DNA of 64,000 nucleotides, from contig CAJTEE010000010.1 in the NCBI GenBank assembly GCA_910575275.1, positions 1 through 64,000 of the forward strand, written 5' to 3'. Each line of letters begins with the position of its first letter. The first letter of the stretch is position 1. The DNA comes from Lachnospiraceae bacterium. GTDB taxonomy: Bacteria; Bacillota; Clostridia; Lachnospirales; Lachnospiraceae. The notes below the pieces were generated by a model. The model had not been told where the DNA came from. It saw nothing but the letters and a program-made list of their open reading frames with translations, and did not search any database. Made by a program: the position numbers and the translations under genes. Shown one piece after another: positions 1-9,374 of this stretch.

Positions 1-135
1 TTTTAGGTTTTTGTTCTGAATGTTCTCATCCATGGCCTCTACCCTATCGGCCATTTCTTAATAAGAATTTTCAGGGTTTTACATACTGTTCAGTTCTCAA
101 GGTGCTGCACCGCTTTCCTTAGCGGCGACTCGAAT
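1..135 (-). other. Leader of a leftward stable-RNA transcript (probable rRNA leader)
   Basis: This stretch has no open reading frame and follows a near-consensus promoter on the minus strand. It holds a short dyad (AGTCGCCGCT with AGCGGTGC nearby) and the CTTGAGAACTGAACAG motif typical of Firmicutes rRNA leaders and spacers, which in other species include antitermination signals. The RNA it leads into lies outside the window. Bases 165-279 hold nothing else that I can support. Confidence 0.55.
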
Positions 136-164
136 AGAATATCACACTCCAACCGCTTTGTCAA
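136..164 (-). promoter_or_regulatory. Strong sigma-A promoter of rRNA-operon type
   Basis: On the minus strand a perfect -35 TTGACA (159-164) and a TATTCT -10 (136-141) are separated by exactly 17 bases. Transcription runs left, out of the window. The downstream leader contains the phrase CCTTGAGAACTGAACAG, which resembles the leader and spacer sequences of Firmicutes rRNA operons, so an rRNA operon probably begins just beyond position 1. That last step is inference, because no rRNA sequence is visible. Confidence 0.75.
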
Positions 165-279
165 CAACTTTTTTCAACCTTTTTCGCATTTTCCCCAGAA
201 AACTTTAATTCCCTCTCTTTAAACAAGCCCCTATTTAACAATAGCCCACACACTCCTCCCCCGCCTCGCCTCCCCTCTT

Positions 280-966
280 TTATCTCTGTCCGTAATACGC
301 ATTCTCCCCATGCTTCCGGAAATAATGCTTATCCTGCAGTTCCTGCGGCGCCGGCTTAACCTGCGGATTCAGCATTTCACATCTTGCCGCCATTTTCGCC
401 ACTTCCTCCAGCACCACCGCATTATGTACGGCCTCTTTCGCATCCTTTCCCCACGCAAACGGCCCATGATTCTTGCAAAGCACACATGGCACTGCCTGCA
501 CGTCCAGCTCCTTAAACCGCTCCACAATCAGCCGCCCCGTATTCGCCTCATAATCCTCTAACTCCTCCCTTGTCAGGCAGCGCACACACGGAACCTCTCC
601 GTATATATAATCCGCATGTGTCGTCCCATAGCAGGGGATCCCCCTTCCGGCCTGCGCCCAGCTCGTCGCCCAGGGAGAATGCGTATGTACAATACCCCCG
701 ATGGCCTCAAACGCCTTATAGAGCTCACAGTGCGTCGCCGTATCCGAGGACGGATTGAGCGTTCCCTCCACCTTTTTCATATGGAGATCCATAACCACCA
801 TATCTTCGGGCGAGAGCTCCTCATAGGGTACGCCGCTCGGCTTGATGACAAAGCAGCCGCTCTCCCGGTCAATGGCGCTCACGTTCCCCCAGGTAAACGT
901 CACCAGTCCATGCTTAGGCAGCGCCATATTCGCCTCATATACCTTCTTCTTTAATTCCTCCAGCAT
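280..966 (-). CDS. araD: L-ribulose-5-phosphate 4-epimerase
   Basis: Class II aldolase/epimerase that converts L-ribulose 5-phosphate to D-xylulose 5-phosphate, the last step of arabinose entry into the pentose phosphate pathway. The 228-residue length matches the family. The zinc-binding [10 protein letters not shown] segment (about residue 95) and the downstream GTTHADY histidine are visible, and GNVSA near residue 30 fits the phosphate-binding loop. The start is taken at the second Met (966): AAGGAGG sits about 10 bases upstream of it but almost touches the first ATG at 975. It is the last gene of the arabinose operon, 15 bases after the kinase gene. Confidence 0.93.
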   Translation of the reverse strand: MLEELKKKVYEANMALPKHGLVTFTWGNVSAIDRESGCFVIKPSGVPYEELSPEDMVVMDLHMKKVEGTLNPSSDTATHCELYKAFEAIGGIVHTHSPWATSWAQAGRGIPCYGTTHADYIYGEVPCVRCLTREELEDYEANTGRLIVERFKELDVQAVPCVLCKNHGPFAWGKDAKEAVHNAVVLEEVAKMAARCEMLNPQVKPAPQELQDKHYFRKHGENAYYGQR

Positions 967-981
967 TCCAAACATTCCTCC

Positions 982-2580
982 TTACATTCCGACATGCGCG
1001 GCCGCCTCGCGTTCCAGGAAAAGCCCGGCCTTAAAGGCCTCCATGAAGTGCGAAAAGCCCTCCACATCCTCCTTTACAGGCTCAAGGCTGCTGCCTCCAT
1101 TCCCCGCAAAAACGCGCTCGGAAAGATAGTCTCCCAAGGCTTCGTTGTCTTTTTTGCCCGCCATATAAGCCGCTAAAAGCGCGATTCCCCAGGCTCCGCC
1201 CTCACCCGCCGTTTCCATCACGGAGATCGGCGTCTCCATAGCCGCTGCCATAAGCCGCTGGCCAACGATCGGAGTCTTAAAGAAGCCGCCGTGCCCGTAG
1301 AGCTTTAATACCTTCGCATGCTCCTCCTTTGTCAGAATATCCATGCCGATCTTTAAGGCCCCCAGCGAGGCCGAAAACTGCGCGCGCATCAGATTCGCCA
1401 GCGTAAAGCGGCTCTTGGGCGTACGGACAAGCATCGGACGGCCCTCTGCCACGTTTACGATGTTTTCCCCGGACAAGAACCCATAGGCCAGCAGGCCGCC
1501 ACAGTCCCCGGCCCCTTCCAGGGCCTTTTGATACAGCGTGGAATAGAGCCTGTCCGGATCTGCCGACGCGCCAAAGCTCTCCAGGACCTCTTTAAAGAGG
1601 CCGGCCCAGGCGTTGATCTCGGAGGTGCAGTTATTGGCGTGAACCATTCCCACCAGGCTGCCATCCGGCGTCGTCACCAGATCGATCTCCGGATGAATCC
1701 TCTGGAGCGGCTTGTCAAGCACCACCATCACAAAGGCCGACGTACCGGCCGAAACGTTTCCCGCGCCGACCGTCACACTGTTGGTCGCCGTCATGCCAGT
1801 GCCCGCGTCTCCCTCCGGCGGGCAGAGGGGGATGCCCGCCTCAAGCTCCCCGCTCTCATCAAGCAACCTGGCCCCCTCTCCGGTCAGGGCCCCGGCAGGC
1901 TCGCCTGCCAGACGGATCACGGGAAGAAGCTCTCTAAGCCTCCACGGATACCCCTCGTCCTTAACCAGCGCATCAAACCGATCGAGCATCGCCGGATCGT
2001 ACTGCTTCGTCTTTGTGTCGATCGGGAACATGCCGGAGGCGTCTCCGATCCCCAAAACCTTCTCCCCCGTGAGTTTCCAGTGTACGTATCCCGCGAGTGT
2101 GGTCATAAAACGAATCGCGGGTACGTGCTCCTCTTTGTTCAAAACCGCCTGGTACAGATGCGCGATGCTCCATCTCTGGGGGATCTGATATTGGAACAGC
2201 TCCGTGAGAGCCTCGGACGCCGGTCCCGTCGTACCGTTTCTCCACGTGCGGAACGGCGTCAAGAGCTCTCCCTCCTCATCAAATGCCATATAGCCGTGCA
2301 TCATGGCCGAAAGCCCGATTGCGCGAAGCCGTTTGACCGGAACCCCGTACCGCTCCCTGACTTCCTTCAAAAGGCTCCTGTAGCAGGAGCGAAGTCCTGT
2401 CCAGATGTCCTCCAGGGAGTAGGTCCAGAAGCCGTTCTCCAGACGGTTCTCCCATTCATGGCTCCCTGAGGCGATCGGCGTATGCTCCCCGTCGATTAAA
2501 ACCGCCTTGATCCTCGTGGAACCGAATTCGATCCCGAGGACCGCCTGCCCGTTTTCAATGCATTCTCTTGCCGAATTCAT
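982..2580 (-). CDS. FGGY-family carbohydrate kinase, probable L-ribulokinase
   Basis: Sugar kinase of the FGGY/hexokinase fold, 532 residues. The N-terminal phosphate loop [13 protein letters not shown] lies near residue 17, the catalytic-type segment [10 protein letters not shown] near 180, and the ATP-binding [12 protein letters not shown] near 275. The sequence looks closer to xylulokinase-type members than to E. coli AraB. Its position between araA and araD makes phosphorylation of L-ribulose the likely role; this is inferred from context. Ribosome binding site GGGAGGAAG precedes the ATG. Confidence 0.85.
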   Translation of the reverse strand: MNSARECIENGQAVLGIEFGSTRIKAVLIDGEHTPIASGSHEWENRLENGFWTYSLEDIWTGLRSCYRSLLKEVRERYGVPVKRLRAIGLSAMMHGYMAFDEEGELLTPFRTWRNGTTGPASEALTELFQYQIPQRWSIAHLYQAVLNKEEHVPAIRFMTTLAGYVHWKLTGEKVLGIGDASGMFPIDTKTKQYDPAMLDRFDALVKDEGYPWRLRELLPVIRLAGEPAGALTGEGARLLDESGELEAGIPLCPPEGDAGTGMTATNSVTVGAGNVSAGTSAFVMVVLDKPLQRIHPEIDLVTTPDGSLVGMVHANNCTSEINAWAGLFKEVLESFGASADPDRLYSTLYQKALEGAGDCGGLLAYGFLSGENIVNVAEGRPMLVRTPKSRFTLANLMRAQFSASLGALKIGMDILTKEEHAKVLKLYGHGGFFKTPIVGQRLMAAAMETPISVMETAGEGGAWGIALLAAYMAGKKDNEALGDYLSERVFAGNGGSSLEPVKEDVEGFSHFMEAFKAGLFLEREAAAHVGM

Positions 2581-2619
2581 GCTTCTTCCTCCCTGAATGT
2601 TCTTAATACAGCCATCTGT

Positions 2620-4119
2620 TTATTTTCTGTAAACGGCCTGATTCCAGCGCAGCTCGTTCTTAAGCTGACGGATCGTCGTATCCTTGTCGATGTAGACCGC
2701 CTCGATGCCCATGGCGTCGGCCCAGTCACCCATCTGCTCCGCCGTCAGGTCATAGGAAAAGGCCGTGTGATGCGCGCCGCCTGCCAAAATCCACGCCTCC
2801 GCGCCGACCTTGAGATTCGGCTCCGGCGTCCAGAACGCGGTCGCGACCGGGAGCTTGGGCATCGGCTTTTCCGTCTTTTTGCAGTTCACGCTGTTGATGA
2901 TCAGGCGGAACCGGTCTCCTAGGTCAATTAAGGATGTGGCAATCGCCGGCCCCTCCTTGGCCGTAAACACCAAGCGGGCCGGATCCTCCCTGTTTCCCAT
3001 GGAGAGCGGCTGTGCCTTGATGGTGACGGGGCCGTCTGCGATCGTCGGGCACACCTCCAGCATATGCGCCTCCAGGATCCCCTCCTTGCCGGCTACCAGA
3101 TTGTAGGTATAGTCCTCCATGAATGAGGTTCCCTTCGCATCCTTCATCCCGCTCGTCATCAGCTTCATTACACGCACCATGGCCGCCGTCTTCCAGTCGC
3201 CCTCCGCTCCAAAGCCGTAGCCCTTTTCCATCAGTCTCTGGATCGCCAAGCCCGGAAGCTGCTTCAACACACCGAGGTCTCCGAAATGCGTTACGATCGC
3301 CTGATAATTCTTCTCCTCAAGGAAGCGTTCCAGGCCGATCTCGATCCCGGCCTGGACGGCCACATGCCGGCGGAACTCCGCGGCGTCCCTGCCCTCCGTC
3401 AGGATCTGGTAGGTATCATAATATTCATCCACCAGCGCGTTGATGTCGCTTTCCGACACCGCCGCGACCGCCTCCGCGGCCTCATTGACCGGATACGCGT
3501 CCACCTCCCAGCCAAAGGTCAGCTGCGCTTCGACCTTGTCGCCCTCTGTGACGGCCACGTTGCGCATATTGTCCGCGATCCGCATCACGCGGATATGGCT
3601 GCTTTCGATTACACCCACAGCCGTTCGCATCCAGGCAGCAATTTTTTCCTGTACGTCGGCATCCGCCCAATAGCCCACAACGACCTTGCGCTCCATGCCC
3701 AGACGGCTGAAGATATGGCCGTATTCCCTGTCACCGTGCGCCGACTGGTTCTCATTCATAAAGTCCATGTCGATGGTGGCATACGGGATCTCGCGGTTAA
3801 ACTGCGTGTGCAGGTGCAGAAGCGGCTTTCTGTACTCCTGGAGCCCCAGGATCCAGGACTTCGCCGGCGAGAAGGTGTGCATCCAGGTGATTACGCCCGC
3901 GCAGCTCTCGTCCATATTCGCCTCATTGAAGGTCCTTCGAATCAGCTCCGAGGTAATGAGTGTGGGCTTCCAGACGACCTCAAACGGAAGCCTGCCCGAG
4001 CGGTTCAACTCCTCTACGATCTGCCTTGCATGCTCCGCCACATGTGCCAGGCACTCGTCCCCATACAGATCCTGGGAACCAGTACAAAACCAGAATGTAT
4101 ATTTCTTTGCTTTCAACAT
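2620..4119 (-). CDS. araA: L-arabinose isomerase
   Basis: Converts L-arabinose to L-ribulose in the cytoplasm with a divalent metal. The 499-residue length is essentially that of E. coli AraA (500). Typical segments are FWFCTGSQDLYG at the N-terminus, the HMLEVCP metal-ligand histidine about residue 350, and the GGAHHT pair near residue 445. The start has AAGGGAAGG upstream. It is 39 bases upstream of the kinase gene and downstream of the transport genes, separated from them by a hairpin. Confidence 0.97.
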   Translation of the reverse strand: MLKAKKYTFWFCTGSQDLYGDECLAHVAEHARQIVEELNRSGRLPFEVVWKPTLITSELIRRTFNEANMDESCAGVITWMHTFSPAKSWILGLQEYRKPLLHLHTQFNREIPYATIDMDFMNENQSAHGDREYGHIFSRLGMERKVVVGYWADADVQEKIAAWMRTAVGVIESSHIRVMRIADNMRNVAVTEGDKVEAQLTFGWEVDAYPVNEAAEAVAAVSESDINALVDEYYDTYQILTEGRDAAEFRRHVAVQAGIEIGLERFLEEKNYQAIVTHFGDLGVLKQLPGLAIQRLMEKGYGFGAEGDWKTAAMVRVMKLMTSGMKDAKGTSFMEDYTYNLVAGKEGILEAHMLEVCPTIADGPVTIKAQPLSMGNREDPARLVFTAKEGPAIATSLIDLGDRFRLIINSVNCKKTEKPMPKLPVATAFWTPEPNLKVGAEAWILAGGAHHTAFSYDLTAEQMGDWADAMGIEAVYIDKDTTIRQLKNELRWNQAVYRK

Positions 4120-4151
4120 GATATCCTTCCCTTCTATAGCTTATAGTGCTA

Positions 4152-4210
4152 GAAGTGTCAAAAGGCGCTTTGCGCGTGCAGGCACGCAATGCATGACCTT
4201 TTGATGCTTC
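4152..4210 (-). terminator. Intergenic hairpin between permease and araA
   Basis: Inverted arms GAAGTGTCAAAAGG (4152-4165) and CCTTTTGATGCTTC (4197-4210) with a nested GCGTGC/GCACGC stem. There is no clear T-run, so it is more likely an RNA-processing or stability hairpin between the transport and catabolic parts of the operon than a full terminator. Confidence 0.5.
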
Positions 4211-4223
4211 TATCATATAATAT

Positions 4224-5261
4224 TTATCGCTTGCGCGCAAGAAGTACGCTCTGAATGATCAAAAATACACACAGCATCCCCGCTACCGTGATACCGGTCC
4301 ACCACGCGTCGTCGAGTCCGATGGAGGATACGATATTCTGGATCGTATTTAACGACAGGACGCCTACGAAGGTGCCGAAGATGTTGCCCACGCCGCCCGA
4401 AAGAAGCGTCCCGCCGATGATGGAGGAGGCGATGGCGTTCATCTCCATGCCGCCCGCATGCGACGCCGAGCCGGAGCCCACGTACAGGAAATAGACATAG
4501 CCGCCGATCCCCGCCAAAAGGCCGCACAGAAGATGCGCCAGGAAACGCGTCCGTTTCACATTGATTCCCAGCATCAGCGCACTCTGCCTGTTTCCGCCGA
4601 CCGCGTAGAAGCTGCGCCCCAGCTTCGTAAAGCGGAGCACGAGGAACAAAAGCACCACGATGAGCAGGGCGACCGGCACGCCGAGTACCACATACGCGTC
4701 CACATATTTGCCGGCCTTCGTTACCGTGCCGAGCCCCGGTATCAGGATCCGCGCCCCCTTCAGCGCAACAAACGCCTCATTGGCCACGTTAAACGGGGCC
4801 GTATGTACGATCGTCGTCATGCCGCGCGCAAAAAACATGCCCGCTAATGAGACGATAAACGGCTGGATATCCAGATACGCCACGAGGAACCCCTGCACCG
4901 CCCCAAAGGCCAGGCCGATCCCCAGAGCGATCAAAAGGGAGCCGAACACACTTCCGCCCTGGTAATCCAGATATACGGCGCAGCTCATACTCACCAGCGC
5001 CACGACTCCGCCGACCGATATATCAATTCCGCCGGTGATCATGACGATGCTCATGCCGCAGGAGGTAATGATCAACGCGGAATTGGCATTCAGGATATTC
5101 AAAAATGTCTGCGGCTTTAAAAAGCCCTTCTTTAAAAACAGCATCGCCCCCGCATACATGATGATAAAGACGATCACGGTAATCAAAAGCAGCAGGTTCG
5201 TATCTGTCATTTTTGTCTTTGCGGACGCAGGCCCGCTTTTTGCCGTCTGTGCCTTTGTCAT
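4224..5261 (-). CDS. Sugar ABC transporter permease, RbsC/YjfF type
   Basis: Membrane subunit of a ribose/galactofuranose-class (CUT2) importer, 345 residues with about 8-10 hydrophobic segments. GGIDISVGGVVAL near residue 70 is a hallmark of RbsC-like permeases. Its start overlaps the stop of the preceding permease by ATGA, with AAGGAGG upstream, so the two permeases are translationally coupled and probably form a heterodimer. The arabinose genes that follow suggest L-arabinose, possibly its furanose form, as substrate; this is inferred. Confidence 0.88.
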   Translation of the reverse strand: MTKAQTAKSGPASAKTKMTDTNLLLLITVIVFIIMYAGAMLFLKKGFLKPQTFLNILNANSALIITSCGMSIVMITGGIDISVGGVVALVSMSCAVYLDYQGGSVFGSLLIALGIGLAFGAVQGFLVAYLDIQPFIVSLAGMFFARGMTTIVHTAPFNVANEAFVALKGARILIPGLGTVTKAGKYVDAYVVLGVPVALLIVVLLFLVLRFTKLGRSFYAVGGNRQSALMLGINVKRTRFLAHLLCGLLAGIGGYVYFLYVGSGSASHAGGMEMNAIASSIIGGTLLSGGVGNIFGTFVGVLSLNTIQNIVSSIGLDDAWWTGITVAGMLCVFLIIQSVLLARKR

Positions 5262-6322
5262 GACTGGCCGCCTCCTTTCTGCTGCTTCATCCGTTTCTGC
5301 AGGCCGATCAGCTTATCCTTCACAGTCGGCGAGCTGATCACCACCAAAAGGATGACCACCACGGCCTTATACGCGGGAAGCGCATCTGAGGAAACGTTGA
5401 ATTTGTAAAGCGTGGTTGTAAGGAACTGGATCACATAGGCCCCCATAATGGATGCCATGATGTTAAATTTTCCGCCGCTTAGGGCGTTGCCTCCCAACGC
5501 GACCGCGAGAATCGCGTCCATCTCGATGTCCTTTGCGATAACGGAATAGTTGATCGAGGAAAGACGGCTCGTCTTGATCAGGCCGACCACCGCGACGCAA
5601 AGGCCAAGGAGTACGAAGCTTAACCACTTGATAAAGACCGGGTTGATTCCGTTCAGTCTTGAGGAGCTCGCGTTGATGCCGACTGCCTGCGTATACAGCC
5701 CGAGATTTGTAAACTTTAAGGCAAGCAGCGCCGCCACGATACAGACGACCGCCAGGAAAAACGGAGTGGGGATCGGGATTCCCGGGATAAATCCGCCAAA
5801 GTAGGTAAAGCTTTTATCCGTGACGATCGGAAGCTCGTTGTTGTTGATCCAGGCGGCAATCGAACGGCCCGCCGTATACAGGATCAGGGTCGCCACCATC
5901 GGCTGGATCTTAAAGACCGCCACCAGCATGCCATTGAACGCGCCGAACAGCATGGAGACCACGCACGCGGCCAAAAATCCCACAAAAATCGGAGCCCTTA
6001 ACGAGCCGTCGCCGCCGATTCCGACCAGGATCCGCAGAATCACGGAGCCCGCAATCGCCACGGCCGCGCCGACGCTGATATCCTGTCCGCCCGAGGCCGC
6101 CGTGACGAGCGTCATGCCGATCGCAAGGATCGCGACCTCCGAGCCGTAATCCAGGATCGTCATCAGATAACCGGTCAGCACCGGATCGCCCGCGCTGTTA
6201 TGTCCCAGCGAGATCTTGAAAAACGCCGGATCTACGAGCAGATTAAAGACCGCCAGAAGGACTAACGCCGCGATCGGGATAAAAATCTGTTTGGATACGG
6301 AAATATGTTTTTTCAATGTCAT
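5258..6322 (-). CDS. Sugar ABC transporter permease, RbsC/YtfT type
   Basis: Second membrane subunit of the CUT2 importer, 354 residues. The family motif is GGQDISVGAAVAIAG near residue 65, with multiple hydrophobic helices throughout. ATGA overlaps join it to the ATPase before it and the permease after it, the layout seen in ytfQRT-yjfF-like operons of enteric bacteria. GGAGGTG lies just upstream of the ATG. Confidence 0.88.
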   Translation of the reverse strand: MTLKKHISVSKQIFIPIAALVLLAVFNLLVDPAFFKISLGHNSAGDPVLTGYLMTILDYGSEVAILAIGMTLVTAASGGQDISVGAAVAIAGSVILRILVGIGGDGSLRAPIFVGFLAACVVSMLFGAFNGMLVAVFKIQPMVATLILYTAGRSIAAWINNNELPIVTDKSFTYFGGFIPGIPIPTPFFLAVVCIVAALLALKFTNLGLYTQAVGINASSSRLNGINPVFIKWLSFVLLGLCVAVVGLIKTSRLSSINYSVIAKDIEMDAILAVALGGNALSGGKFNIMASIMGAYVIQFLTTTLYKFNVSSDALPAYKAVVVILLVVISSPTVKDKLIGLQKRMKQQKGGGQS

Positions 6323-7830
6323 GATGCATCACCTCCGGCAATCGTTTCCATCACCTTGCCCTGCGTCAGGTCAAAGCCCGAAAGCTCTCCGACTACCCTT
6401 CGATCTCGCATGACCACCAGGCGGGAACAGGTACGGAGCATCTCATCCGTCTCGGAGGAGATAAAGGTCACGCTCATTCCCTCCGAAGCGAGCTTTAACA
6501 CCAGCTTTTGAATTTCTATCTTGGTTCCGATGTCGATTCCCCTCGTCGGCTCATCTAAGATCAGGTACTCCGGATGGGTCAAAAGCCATCTTCCCAGGAT
6601 CACTTTTTGCTGGTTGCCGCCGGAGAGAGACTTGATTGGGGTATCCGCCGAGGCAGTCTTAATCTCCAGAAGCTTGATATATTCATCGGCAAACGCGTTG
6701 GCCTCCGCCCTGGAAAACGGCTTGAAAAAGCCCTTCAAAACCTGCGCCGCCAGGATGATATTTTCCCGCACGGACAAATCTCCTACGATTCCGTCCAGCT
6801 TCCGGTCCTCCGGCAGATAGGCGATGCCGTTTTTCATCGCGTCCAGCGGCTTTGTAAGCTTTACGGGTTTTCCGTTCATCTGCACCGTCCCGCCGGTCAC
6901 CTTATCCGCGCAGAAGATCGCGCGGACGCACTCGCTGCGCCCGGAGCCCAAAAGGCCGGTGAATCCGTTAACCTCCCCCTTCTTAATATAGAAGTCAAAC
7001 GGCTTGATCCCCGCCTCGCTCTGGAGGCCCTTCGCCTCAAACACGTACGCATCGTCGCCGTGATAGACGTTCGTCTCATCCTTGATTTCTTCCATATCAT
7101 CGAGCTCTTTTCCGAGCATCTTGGCCACCAGCTTCACACGCGGAAGCTCCTCGATCACATATTCGCCGACCAGCTGGCCGTCCCTCAAGACGGTGATCTT
7201 GTCGCAGACCTCGTATACCTGATCGAGGAAGTGCGTCACGAAGATAATGCCGACGCCGCGCGCCCGCAGATCCCGCATGAGTCCGAACAGCTTTTCCACC
7301 TCCGACTCGTCTAAGGACGAGGTTGGCTCGTCTAAGATCAGGACCTTACAGTCCATGTCCACCGCACGCGCGATCGCCACCATCTGCTGGATCGCGATGG
7401 AGCAGTCTGAAAGCTGCTGCTGCGCCTTCGCGGGGATTCCCAGGTTCGTGAGGATCCGGTCCGCGTCGGTGTTCATCTGTTTCCAGTTTGTAAGCCGCCC
7501 CGTCCCACGCCCGATGTACATATTTTCCGCCACGGTCAGGTTCGGACACAGCGTGATCTCCTGATACACCGTGCTGATCCCCAGACGCTGCGCGTCCTGG
7601 GGAGAGCGGATCACGGCCGGCTTGTCGAGGCCGTCCAGATAGATCTCGCCCTCATCCTTTTCATAGACGCCAGTCAGAACCTTGATCAACGTAGATTTAC
7701 CCGCGCCGTTCTCTCCCATCAACGCGTGGATCTCCCCTTTTCCCAGCGTAAAATCCACACCCTGCAGGGCGCGGACGCCGGGGAAGCATTTATAGATATG
7801 CCTCATTTCCAATACAGAGTTCTCTTTCAC
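6319..7830 (-). CDS. Sugar ABC transporter ATPase with two nucleotide-binding domains
   Basis: Tandem-domain ATPase of the RbsA/AraG/YtfR group that energises the two permeases. Domain 1 has Walker A GENGAGKST and Walker B VLILDEPTSSLD. Domain 2 has the degenerate P-loop GLLGSGRSE, signature LSGGNQQKV and Walker B LILDEPTRGID. The reading frame opens with a GTG at 7842, but AAAGGAG lies directly against it. The GTG at 7830, 11 bases downstream of that site, is the likelier start (503 residues). It is separated from the binding-protein gene by a hairpin. Confidence 0.88.
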   Translation of the reverse strand: MKENSVLEMRHIYKCFPGVRALQGVDFTLGKGEIHALMGENGAGKSTLIKVLTGVYEKDEGEIYLDGLDKPAVIRSPQDAQRLGISTVYQEITLCPNLTVAENMYIGRGTGRLTNWKQMNTDADRILTNLGIPAKAQQQLSDCSIAIQQMVAIARAVDMDCKVLILDEPTSSLDESEVEKLFGLMRDLRARGVGIIFVTHFLDQVYEVCDKITVLRDGQLVGEYVIEELPRVKLVAKMLGKELDDMEEIKDETNVYHGDDAYVFEAKGLQSEAGIKPFDFYIKKGEVNGFTGLLGSGRSECVRAIFCADKVTGGTVQMNGKPVKLTKPLDAMKNGIAYLPEDRKLDGIVGDLSVRENIILAAQVLKGFFKPFSRAEANAFADEYIKLLEIKTASADTPIKSLSGGNQQKVILGRWLLTHPEYLILDEPTRGIDIGTKIEIQKLVLKLASEGMSVTFISSETDEMLRTCSRLVVMRDRRVVGELSGFDLTQGKVMETIAGGDAS

Positions 7831-7855
7831 CGGCTGTTTCACTCCTTTTTCCCGA

Positions 7856-7878
7856 AAAGGGGCGCCCTGCGCCCCTTT
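7856..7878 (-). terminator. Attenuator hairpin after the binding-protein gene
   Basis: Minus-strand stem AAAGGGGCGC/GCGCCCCTTT with a 3-base loop, followed by TTTTC. Partial terminators at this position are common in sugar importer operons, where they keep binding-protein mRNA in excess of permease mRNA. Confidence 0.6.
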
Positions 7879-7908
7879 CCATTCTTTTTTCTTGGTTTCC
7901 GGTTGGCT

Positions 7909-8970
7909 TTAGATACCGTATTTTTCTACGTCTTCCTTAGTGATCTCGGTCGCGTCAAAGCCCTTCTCATCCATGATGATGACCTTCTCGCCAAGCTCCT
8001 CGCCTTTTTCTACCTTCTTGATGACCGCGTCAATATAGGAGGCCTGGAACGGATTGCACTGCCCGTCGTAGTTCCAATTCTGAGCCAGAAGCTCCTCTAA
8101 TGCCCATTTGTTGCAGTCAAAGCCCATAACGATGACGTCCTTGCCCACGCCGTGGGAAATATTCGCCTTGTCGAGAGCCGCGACCGCGCCCTTTGCCATA
8201 TCGTCGTTTTCCGCGTAGATTACGTTAAACGGCGTGCCGGAGTCGATTACCGACTGGACGATCTGCTGCGCCTTCTCCGAGTTCCACTCTGCCGTCTGCT
8301 GCGTTACCAGATTCCAGGAAGCCTCGGCTGCGACCTTCGCATCCAGCGCGCCGGTACGTCCTCTCTGTGCCGCGGAGCCCATCACGCCCTGAATATGGAT
8401 TACGTTGTACTCGTCAAGCCCCTGTCCCGCCAGCCAGTTGACCGCGGTCTCTCCCTCTTTATCCATATCAGAAACGATGGAGGCCAGATACAGATCCTCA
8501 CTGGCGTCGATGGTACGGTCGAATAAGATAACACCGATCCCCGCGTTCTGTGCATCCTGTAAGACACTGTCCCAGCCCGAAGTGTCTGCCGCGGACAAAA
8601 GCAGGTAGTCCACCTCATCCTGGATAAACTTCTGCGCTGCGTTGATCTGTTCGTCGTTCTTTAAGCTGTATGCAAAGGAAGCCTCATAGCCGTTCTCCTC
8701 GGTGAACATCGCCTTTAAATCCGCGTCGTTCGCCGTACGGTAACCGGACTCGTTGGGATCGTTGTTGATGATGCCGACCTTGATGAGCTCCTTCTGCGCC
8801 TCTGCGGGAGCCGCCGTTGTCGTCTCCGCCGCTGCCGCTGCTGCCGTTGTTGTTTCTGCTGCCGCCGTTGTGGCTGCCGCCTGGGTCGCAGCGTTTCCGC
8901 CGCCACAGCCTATAAGGCTTACCGCCGTCATAGATGCCATTAACATTGTTGCAAGTGTTCTCTTTTTCAT
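7909..8970 (-). CDS. Sugar-binding lipoprotein of the arabinose-locus ABC importer
   Basis: Periplasmic-binding-protein type 1 fold, 353 residues, first gene of the operon. The signal peptide ends in lipobox LIGC (Cys about residue 22), so it is lipid-anchored. An Ala/Thr/Glu-rich linker (about residues 27-58) precedes the mature domain. VGIINNDPNESGYRTAND is typical of YtfQ-like proteins that bind galactofuranose or arabinofuranose. ILFDRTIDA and the ENDDMAKGA segment complete the ligand-binding fold. Arabinose specificity is inferred from neighbours. Confidence 0.88.
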   Translation of the reverse strand: MKKRTLATMLMASMTAVSLIGCGGGNAATQAAATTAAAETTTAAAAAAETTTAAPAEAQKELIKVGIINNDPNESGYRTANDADLKAMFTEENGYEASFAYSLKNDEQINAAQKFIQDEVDYLLLSAADTSGWDSVLQDAQNAGIGVILFDRTIDASEDLYLASIVSDMDKEGETAVNWLAGQGLDEYNVIHIQGVMGSAAQRGRTGALDAKVAAEASWNLVTQQTAEWNSEKAQQIVQSVIDSGTPFNVIYAENDDMAKGAVAALDKANISHGVGKDVIVMGFDCNKWALEELLAQNWNYDGQCNPFQASYIDAVIKKVEKGEELGEKVIIMDEKGFDATEITKEDVEKYGI

Positions 8971-9066
8971 TTTTTACCTCCGCTTTTATGTATTTTCGTT
9001 CCGGGCTTTATTCCCGATGTCATAAGTGTAGCAGAAAGCACCCGGGGGGTTCAATTCCTCCACCCG

Positions 9067-9260
9067 CCTGTCCGGGCGATTTGTGCGTTGTTTACAATAC
9101 AAATTTTTTATGATATGATTAAAAAACAATACAAATTTTAAATGATAGGAAGTTTTTTTAGAGAAGGTAGAAAAATTTACGATTTTCTGCTTTGGAGCCC
9201 GTCCGGGCGGCCTGTTCCAGATTTGTGCATTTTTCTGTTTTAGGGGCAAAAAGTAGATTA
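9067..9260. promoter_or_regulatory. Divergent control region with candidate AraR operators
   Basis: Between the transport operon and the repressor gene, ACAATACAAATTTT occurs twice as a direct repeat (9094-9107 and 9126-9139), 32 bases apart, about three helical turns. The minus-strand reading AATTTGTATTGT resembles the ATTTGTAC half-site known for B. subtilis AraR. GTCCGGGCG also recurs (about 9071 and 9202), each time followed within 20 bases by ATTTGTGC. I could not settle the -10 and -35 elements in this AT-rich stretch. Confidence 0.55.
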
Positions 9261-9374
9261 TTTTACGATGAGTTTGAAAATTTTATGATTTATCTTCCAA
9301 AAAAGCCCATAAAAATCTTTGTTTTTTTCTTTTGGATTTCTAAATTTTTGGCCTATCGCAAAGGGGGATCGACT

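Noticed and set aside
1528-2469. 313-residue plus-strand ORF opposite the sugar kinase, and similar long antisense ORFs over araA, the GT genes and tsaD
   Set aside because: Mirror images of strongly conserved minus-strand genes in GC-rich DNA, with His/Arg-rich translations and no family resemblance.
9192-9374. 61-codon N-terminal extension of the AraR frame
   Set aside because: Phe/Lys/Ile-rich translation unlike any GntR regulator; the GTG at 9375 has the ribosome site and the correct family start.
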